From Phaeosaccion multiseriatum (taxonomy: Eukaryota > Ochrophyta, other classes), in NCBI GenBank assembly GCA_965112735.1, contig OZ218958.1:1736001-1800000 (forward strand): 64,000 nucleotides of DNA, in the 5' to 3' direction. Both the position numbers and the translations under genes were made by a program. The notes under the pieces were generated by a model, which had not been told where the DNA came from, made no database searches, and worked only from the letters and a program-made list of their open reading frames with translations. Shown in pieces: positions 57,531 through 64,000 of the stretch; position 1 is the first letter of the stretch, and every line of letters starts with the position of its first letter.

Positions 57531-60500
57531 ATGGAGGCCTCTGAAGGCATTGGGTTTGGTGATCCGATTCACAGATCCCGATCCCAGGGGGGGGGAGTTC
57601 CTTGCGAGAGCAAGCAGAGCAGAGCAGGGAGGGTCATGGGAGGAGAAGGTAAAGGGCAAGCAGGAGCAGGAGCCGCTGTATGGACTCCTCTCCCTCCCGC
57701 GAGACCAGCGGAGCCCTTCACCTTCTCCCCCCTTCTCCTGCAGGGCCTGGGCATCAGCACTCCCTCCCCCGGTACGGCTCTGCCCTTCCAGCCCCCCTGG
57801 ACCGATTCCGAGGGCCTGGCCCCGTGGAGCACCACGAATGCGGAGTGGTGGCGAGTGCGTGAGGGGTTCGTGAGCGAGCCAAGCTGTAAGCTCCCTGCTT
57901 TCGGCTAGATACAGCCTCACCTCCTCTTTAGGAGAGCTTCACTCGCCCACTCGCTTCCCCTCCCCCGCCCACCCCACCTCCCATACCCCATATCCCACAA
58001 CCCCACAGCCGCTCAAACTCGTTCATTCTCCGGGCAGACAGGAGCTCCGCGTCGTCAGCGGGAGAAGGAAAGGGAGAAGGAGAGGGGTTGGGTAGCCGCA
58101 TGCCGTCGCGAGGAGAGCATGTAGACGAACTCGAAACCGAACTCGATGCCGATGCCGATGTCAATGTCGATGTCGAAGGCGCGCCCCTGGAGGAAGCAGG
58201 GGTGATGGGTGCCTCCTCCTCTTTCTCCTCGTCCTCCCACGCGGCCTTGTTGCAGCGCATGGGTCTCGTGATACCCAAGTTTGGCCGTGTGCAGCAGTAT
58301 GAAGACCTGCAGCGGGAGCTGGAGATGGTCAGGGGGGAGGAGGAGAAGGACTACGCAGGAGGAGGGAGGAGACTAGAGGGCAGGGCTCTAGGCGGGGACA
58401 GACGACTCGGCCTGCCAGCGCTCGGCCTCGGATGGAGGGGGGCGCCGGGCAGACCCAGGGGGGGCAGGGTGAGCAGGCACGAAGGAAGCAAGTGGCTGTG
58501 GATGAAAGTTGAGGGCTGAAGGCTGAATGACAGCATGACAGCAGCTGTCAAGGCCGAGTGGGGATGGAGGGGGGTCGGTACCAGGATGTTGGGGGTGTTA
58601 GAAGTCGAGCTTTTGCTAGACTGATACCCACACTCTGAATTCAGACCGGGAGGTAAGCACAGGCGCAAGGCGCCAAGGTGGATAATGAACAATTGAGTCC
58701 TTTTCGTCCTTCTTTCTCTCTGCCCCTCTCTCTGTCGCTCTCGCTCACTCGTATCTCTCTCTCTCGCTTTCTCTCCCTCCTTCTCCCTCTCTCTCCCCTC
58801 TCTCTCGCTCTCGTCACCTGCCTCTCTCTCCCACCTTTCCTCCCTCCCTCTCTCTCTCTCTCCTTTCCCCCCCCCCCCTCCCTCCGTCCGTGGGCCACAG
58901 ACGCGTACACCGCTCTGTTTCGACAGCAGGCCAGGCAGCGCTTGCAGCGCCCGCGCCATGAAGAGGCGGAACGAACAGATGCAGCAGCGCATAGGGGGCA
59001 AGGGCGGCAGAGAGGGAGGGCTGCTGATGCGGGGGGCGGCAGCGGTTCAGCAGCAACAGCGGCAATCGGGCCAAGCCTCTGCTCTGCGGTGAGGGAGGGG
59101 AGGGAGGGAGAGAGCGAGTTGGTGATACAGAGGGAGGGAGTGAGCGAGTGGGAGTAAATGGGTGCGGGAGGAAGTGAGGGAGCGAGAGCGGGGGGGCGAA
59201 GGAAGGAAGAAGGATAGCAGCGTCGCCAGCACGGCAGTGAGGTCTCGCAACAGAGAAGACAGCGACGTGTGTATTAAATGAGCAATTGATGCCCTCGCAC
59301 CCCGTACCTGGTCCTGTGTGTGCTCTGCTGCTCTGCTGCTCTGCCGCACCATTCATGTCTGCTCGATCCTGCTCTACGCGGCTCTATCCCACTCCTTTCT
59401 GCTCCCCATCTCTCATCGCAAAGGCCAAGCTTCGGAGTCGTCGGGAGAAGCAGCAGCAGCGGCGAGCAGCCGCCATCGCGGCGAAGACGTTGTGGGATCC
59501 AGCACGGCCAGAGGAGGAGCAAGGCCGGTGACGGCTGTTGCCGCTGTACCACCAACTGTTGTATCTCGAGACGATGTGCTGGAGTGGGGTAAGCAGATCG
59601 AAATGGCACTGTACAGGAGGGCAGAGCTCGTCGAAGGCGGCAAGATGTTCGCCGTCAATGGAGGGTGAGGGGAGAGGAGGGGGGAAGGGGTGAGGGAGGG
59701 AAGGAGGGAGGGAGGGAGGGAGGGAGGGAGGGGGTGAGGGATATCGCAGAGAGGATAGAGTATGCGATGGATCCAACGCTCGAGGGGATGTACCGACGAA
59801 ACGATGGGGTGACTCCCCGCAGCACGATGGTGCGCTCTGCTCTACCCCTCTTGACATATGCTTCCTCCCTCCCTCCTTCCATCCTTCCTTCCTTCCTTCC
59901 TTCCTTCCTTCCTTCCTTCCTTCCTTCCTTCCTTCCTTCCTTCCTTCCTTCCTTCATTCCTTCCTTCAAATCATTGACTTAGCGTTCACTCTGACGACCT
60001 CCTCCCCCCCTCTCTCCTCTTCTCCACCCTCTCCACCTCCCCCTCCTCTCTGCCCACGCTTCCTCCCTTTTCTCCGCTGCTGCCAGGGAACAAGTACGCT
60101 CATCGAAGAAGATCCTTCCGCCGCCGCCGCCGGAGTGTCTTCCTTGCACAGAGACCGTTCCAGATCTGTACAACCGCTTCGACGCGCACCCTTGGACTCC
60201 GCGCGGAGCGGTCTGCGATCGTTCCGGGCCTCACGATCCCCCGGGGCGGAGAGGAGGGGGCGGGAGGAGGATACGTTGGGTGGAGGGCCAGGGGGAGGGG
60301 GGAGCATGAGCCATCGGAGAGTTCCCAATCTCGCCATTGGGGGGGGGGGGGAGAAGCTCTGTCTCTGTTTCTGTCTATGGCTCCAACACTCAGGAGGAGG
60401 GGGAGTGGGGCGTCACAAATGGCTTCAGTATCACCAACACCAGGACGGGGAGAGGGGGTGGGAGGGGAGGACGCGGCATTGGACTTGGGTATCAGCAGAG

Positions 60501-60680
60501 GCCCATTGGAAGCCCCGTCACAGGGACGGGCAGGAGAGAGAAGGAGGAGGTATCAGAGGTGGTAGTGGTGGTGGTGACCGGGTTGGTGCTGGGCCGGCGT
60601 CAGCCCCTGTGAGTCGGGTGGGAGGGGTGAAGGCGGGGGTAGCGGGGGAGAGGAGGGAGGGACGCCGCGAGGGAGGGTAG
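57531..60680 (+). CDS. Probable multi-exon gene of unknown function (model uncertain)
   Basis: Coding-like blocks on the + strand between the ankyrin paralogues: 57531-57885 (ATG at 57531; ends AGC T|GTAAGC), 58038-58468 (in phase; ends AGG|GTGAGC), 58901-59088, about 59424-59664, 59754-59829 and 60087-60680 (stop). The junctions 57885/58038, 59664/59754 and 59829/60087 keep phase, but those around 58901-59424 do not resolve. Recognisable pieces are a Trp-rich stretch (PFQPPWTDSEGLAPW), a charged helix (QQYEDLQRELEMVR), EWGKQIEMALYRRAELVEGG and YAMDPTLEGMYRRNDGVTPR. I recognise no family; it looks like a mostly disordered protein with short helices. Its first exon begins inside the ankyrin duplicon, so its N-terminus may have been captured from the repeat. 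It carries three copies of the GTATCACCAACTG word (59112, 59546, 60425). Confidence 0.4.
59878..59965. repeat. (CCTT)n array
   Basis: About 21 TTCC units in the presumed intron 59830-60086 of the uncharacterised gene. Confidence 0.9.
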
Positions 60681-61671
60681 CAGGAGGAGGGGCAAGAGGA
60701 GGAGTAAGGGAGGAAGAGGATGAGGAGGAGGCGGGTAGGGCGGGTAGACGAGGAATCCATCCTCACTCAATCACTCACTCACGTTTTCACTTTCTAGCTC
60801 TATTCTATAAACGAAGTCCAGAGAGCAAATGCAATACACATGCTTCTCCAAGGTCGAGAGGCAAGCAGCAAGATCCACAGATGGATACAATTGCGGCACT
60901 CCGTACCCACTGCCTCCCCGCTACTCTCTTCCGTCCGCTAGGAAACATGGCTCACCCGTACGCTTCTTTCTGATCCCCACTTGATGTTGCCGAGGGCAGG
61001 GCTCTCTTCACACGAGGGGGCACAAATAGAGACCAAAAAGAGCCGGGGGGCATTGGGGAAGTCACTGAGTACCAGCTTATCTTGTTTACGTAATCTTTCG
61101 TAATAGCAAAGTGTTTCATCAGTCACTGAGTACGCATAGACTCGATTGGGGGGAGCTTGCCTTTTGTCTCCACTCGAGCACAACCCCCGCCTAGGACCTG
61201 GCGTTCACCTTCGCCATTGTGTGATTAGCAGGGCAGTACCCTTCTCTAAGATACGACTACTTGCTGTGCCCGCATGCCCCACCCTGGAAGCCCTCGGCCT
61301 CTATCCATCGGGATTACACTCTCCCCCTTCAAACGAGCTGACCCTCCCTCTCACCCCCCCCCTCAAGCTGTACACTTCATCCATTGGTCCCGTAAGCTAC
61401 GATACACACGTGACTCCCCTCCCCCCCCGGACCCCCTACCTCCTGTACTCCGCTCCTCTCTGCGACAGGGCATCGCAATCACTTCACCGCTCTTCCACCA
61501 AGCCAGTGTGCCGCGGGCAGTCTCTCTCTCGCATCGCATCCTGATGTACAGGCTCACTCGCATGGGCTACATGGCTGGTGCAAGTGAACAAGCTGGAGCG
61601 GTACTGTTTCGTTGCCAAAGTCGTCGTTGCCCTAGCTACCAGCCCCCACCTCGCACATCCCTCCTGCTCCC
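60681..61671. other. Intergenic region; left part of ankyrin duplicon B
   Basis: GGAGGA-type purine runs to 60735, then about 350 bases of unremarkable sequence. From about 61165 the sequence matches 55388-55893 beside paralogue A. No gene is supported in either strand. Confidence 0.6.
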
Positions 61672-63360
61672 TCAGCTCATCTCCTCCGCCATGCTCTCCC
61701 ACGTTTCGCTCCCCACACTCCAGGGCCTCTCCAGCGGCAGGATTCCGCTCTCCTTGCCGAAGGTCGGATCCGTCCTTCGCATGAGGTCCAGCGCGGTTTG
61801 GGACCGGAAGAAGGCTGCTGCCGCCTCCATAAGTCGCTGCTCAATCTCGGCCTCGTCATCATGCAGCCGTGCCCCAGCCAAGGCCTTGCCCACTGAAGCA
61901 CCGGCCGAGAGGAGCTGCCGCGCAGTCCCGTGGTGGTCTCTGAAGATGGCAGCAAGGAGGGGAGTCATACCGTTCGATGCCGTGGTATCAATGGGGGCTC
62001 CCGCAGAGATGAGACGAGCGACGACGGCCTCGTGCCCATGGTGCGCTGCAATGTGGAGGGGTGAAGCGCCCTTGTTGGTCCTTTTGTCCACACGTGCTCC
62101 CGCAGAGAGAAGCTTCTCCACCACGGCGTCGTGCCCTTCCTGACAGGCAATGTGAAGAGGAGTGACACCGTGGACGTCAGCCTTGTCGATGATGGCGTGG
62201 GCCCTGATGAGCTGCTGTACGATGCCCGCATGCCCTTTGGCCGATGCCGCCAGAAGCGGAGTTCCCCCTACATCATTTGCGTGGTTCACATCCGCTTGGG
62301 CTGAGATGAGGTGCCCTACAACAGAGCCATATCCGTTCTGAGAGGCAATCCAAATCGGAGAAAAGCCACGTTCCGCCACCAAGTCGACACTAGCACGCGC
62401 CGTGAGCAGCTGCTGCACTGTCGTGGAGTGCCCCGTTCCTGATGCTGCAATCAAGGGAGTAACTCCTGTGTCATTCGCTTGGTCGACAGGGGCTCCCATG
62501 TCCAACAGCCGCCTCACCACCTGATCGTGTCCGTTGCCGCTAGCGACTATCAACGGCGTGCGTTGAAAGGGTCCATCTCGGGCGCTGAAGGAGGCCCCTT
62601 CCCGCAGCAGCAGGTCCATGACATCCAGCCGACCGTCTTGTGCAGCCACAAGCATAGCGGTATTTCCTTCTTCGTTGATAGGCTGATCCAAACTCGCTTT
62701 ACCATGTTTGGCGATGAGCTTTCCAATCAGCGCTTTCACAGTGGGGAAGCTGTCTCCTCTGTCCAGGGCCTGCCCCAGCTGCCGCGCCTGGTGTTGTTGA
62801 GCGAAACGAGAATGGGGGGGAGAGACGCATAAACATAGGCAATAAGGGATCAACAGGAAGCGGCTCACTGCTTCGATACGTGAGCATCCCACCGCAGCCA
62901 TCGTATCCACAAAAACCACCCTCGCTTTTATTCACATCAGCCTCGTACTGTGCTTCAAACGCGGTGAAGAGACACGTACAGGGATCAGCAGAAAGCTGGT
63001 CACTGCATCGGAAGCGTTATGGGAGCTTCCTACTGCATCTGTCGTGTCTACCATCCTCCCCTGCCCCCTTGCGCTTCTCCTCTCTGAAGCACAGTGAGTC
63101 TTCCTGCAAGAGGGCGCTAGGTCGTACCTCGGGCGTTAACGTTGCCTGCTGCGCCATGGTGAGCAAGCGGCCCCTCCCTTGAGACGGTAGTGCTGATAAG
63201 GGGCCCTTGGAGGGCTGCCTCACTACTGCGCAGTAGTCGGTTGCGCTGCTTGTCACGGCCTTCCGTGTGTGTGTATAAAGCTGTTGGAGGCCTCTGGAGG
63301 CATTGGGGGGCTTGAATGCTCTAATCACGGATCCCGATCTCCAGGGGGAGGCCCCTCTCC
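61165..63360. repeat. Segmental duplication, copy B
   Basis: Second copy of the ankyrin duplicon. Coding sequence is highly similar to copy A. The right flank keeps GAGGGCGCTAGGTCGTACCT (63111) and a diverged form of the GATCCCGATC repeat (63325-63350). The GTGTATAAAG at 63270-63279 is a possible TATA-like element. Confidence 0.85.
61672..62901 (-). CDS. Ankyrin-repeat protein, paralogue B
   Basis: One open frame from ATG 62901-62899 to TGA 61674-61672, exactly the same length (1,230 nt, 409 residues) as paralogue A. It has about eight ankyrin repeats, for example GVTPLIAASGTGHSTTVQQL and GHDAVVEKLLSAGARVDKR, then the same non-ankyrin C-terminal 60 residues ending EEMS. Differences from A cluster at surface positions within repeats while repeat frames are kept, so both copies look functional. 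The same GTGAGC…CACCAG segment after codon 11 may be an 81-nt intron. The two genes may bind different partners after duplication; that is inference. Confidence 0.85.
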   Translation of the reverse strand: MAAVGCSRIEAVSRFLLIPYCLCLCVSPPHSRFAQQHQARQLGQALDRGDSFPTVKALIGKLIAKHGKASLDQPINEEGNTAMLVAAQDGRLDVMDLLLREGASFSARDGPFQRTPLIVASGNGHDQVVRRLLDMGAPVDQANDTGVTPLIAASGTGHSTTVQQLLTARASVDLVAERGFSPIWIASQNGYGSVVGHLISAQADVNHANDVGGTPLLAASAKGHAGIVQQLIRAHAIIDKADVHGVTPLHIACQEGHDAVVEKLLSAGARVDKRTNKGASPLHIAAHHGHEAVVARLISAGAPIDTTASNGMTPLLAAIFRDHHGTARQLLSAGASVGKALAGARLHDDEAEIEQRLMEAAAAFFRSQTALDLMRRTDPTFGKESGILPLERPWSVGSETWESMAEEMS

Positions 63361-63518
63361 CTTTCGCTCTGCACCAAACCTTGGAAGAGAAAGATACGCT
63401 CGTGGGACATGGGGCACTGATGGCGTAGGCAGCACACGCAACACGCAGCCAGAGGAGGTGTAGTGGCTACGCGACACACGATCAAACAGACCGCAGCCAG
63501 CTCAGGGCAACGACAAGA
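62902..63518. other. Upstream region of ankyrin gene B
   Basis: Contains a strongly decayed copy of the gene's 5' segment (62950-63060; GGGATCAGCAGAAAGCTG), the duplicon right flank to about 63360, and then unique sequence. No gene is seen. Confidence 0.55.
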
Positions 63519-64000
63519 ATGATCGACCAGGACACTTGCAAGGCCCATCCTTTGGAGGCCACTCTTGTGGCTGCTGCTGCGACGGCGGTTCCTGTTGCTG
63601 CTGCTGCCGCTTCTTCTCCATCCGTGCTGTTGCAGGGCGTGATGGGCTCATCCGCTGCACCACTTTTCTCCTCCGGTCCACTCAGCTTATCCCACGAGTC
63701 TCAAAAGGTGAGAAAAGGCTTTGCTGGAGGCTGTTGGTCATTCCCCTCCTCGCATCATGTCCGCTTCTACTCGCGGTACTTACCGGCCTAACCCTCTGCC
63801 TTCTTCCCACCCAAATCTCCGCCTCCCCTCCCTTCCACCTCTTTTCCTTCACGTCTTCCATCCACGCGGCTTCAAGGCCAAGCCTCAACCGGACTCCCAT
63901 GAGCGCCCCGGCTCCTCATCCGGCAGGGGGGGTGAAGGGGCTATCGCCCGAAGACGTCTTTGTGATGACTACCAAGAGACTGTGCCCCTCCTCCGCACTA
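63519..64000 (+). CDS. Possible partial gene at the right edge
   Basis: ATG 63519 opens a 63-codon Ala-rich segment ending CAA AAG|GTGAGA at 63707. A later segment starting near 63886 after TTCAAG stays open to the end of the window. In one frame it reads MSAPAPHPAGGVKGLSPEDV from an ATG at 63899, followed by FVMTTKRLCPSS. The two segments do not prove a joined model and no domain is recognisable. It could be one gene with an intron or two unrelated frames. Confidence 0.3.

Larger units (their letters stand above)
55388..57600. repeat. Segmental duplication, copy A
   Basis: About 2.2 kb including ankyrin gene A and both flanks is duplicated at 61165-63360, about 5.8 kb away in the same orientation. 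Shared flank words include CCTAGGACCTGGCGTTCACC on the left and GAGGGCGCTAGGTCGTACCT on the right. Both exon and non-coding parts match. Confidence 0.85.

Noticed and set aside
1-64000. CRISPR array
   Set aside because: The direct-repeat arrays have no unique spacers of constant length and the sequence is eukaryotic with introns.
1-64000. tRNA or rRNA genes
   Set aside because: No cloverleaf with a T-loop GGTTCGAATCC-like box or rRNA core sequence was noticed on either strand; a tRNAscan run would settle it.

Overview
This is nuclear DNA of a eukaryotic alga. Genes are split by many short GT-AG introns, proteins are padded with Gln/Gly/Ser/Glu tracts, base composition is GC-rich, and simple repeats fill introns and intergenic gaps. 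Two genes point to a red-derived complex plastid of the ochrophyte/stramenopile type: a plant-type [2Fe-2S] ferredoxin that starts with a signal peptide cleaved before a Phe (…AAC|FLNAP, the 'ASAFAP'-type motif), and an ABC1 kinase of the plastoglobule ABC1K1/ABC1K3 type. Neighbouring genes alternate strand along the whole window, a layout reported for the brown alga Ectocarpus. I therefore infer a photosynthetic stramenopile, possibly brown-algal or near it; the species is not determined.

Layout, left to right: 247-5738 (+) ABC1/ADCK atypical kinase, 5' end outside the window; 6427-8606 (-) multipass membrane protein of unknown function; 8831-13655 (+) selenocysteine-specific elongation factor (SelB/EEFSEC) with an apparently duplicated C-terminal module; 14788-16100 (-) plastid ferredoxin; 16479-25938 (+) protein with three cyclic-nucleotide-binding-like folds and a C-terminal RGS domain; 25939-27318 intergenic, holding two unrelated long inverted repeats; 27319-about 50549 (-) a giant TOR kinase (HEAT, FAT, FRB, kinase, FATC), about 6,000 residues because of low-complexity insertions; 51106-55015 (+) TerC-family membrane protein; 55894-57123 and 61672-62901 (-) two ankyrin-repeat paralogues inside a segmental duplication; about 57531-60680 (+) a poorly resolved gene between them; 63519-end (+) a possible partial gene. 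Exon boundaries given for the named genes were read directly and checked for GT/GC-AG ends and reading phase.

No operon-like functional link joins the genes. Several are signalling or translation components (TOR, cNMP/RGS, SelB) and two or three act in the plastid. The most unusual signal is a 13-base word, GTATCACCAACTG, found about 40 times in introns and exons of most genes here, in both orientations, usually beside CTG/CAG repeats and sometimes forming the 3' splice site. Two further short dispersed words behave similarly.
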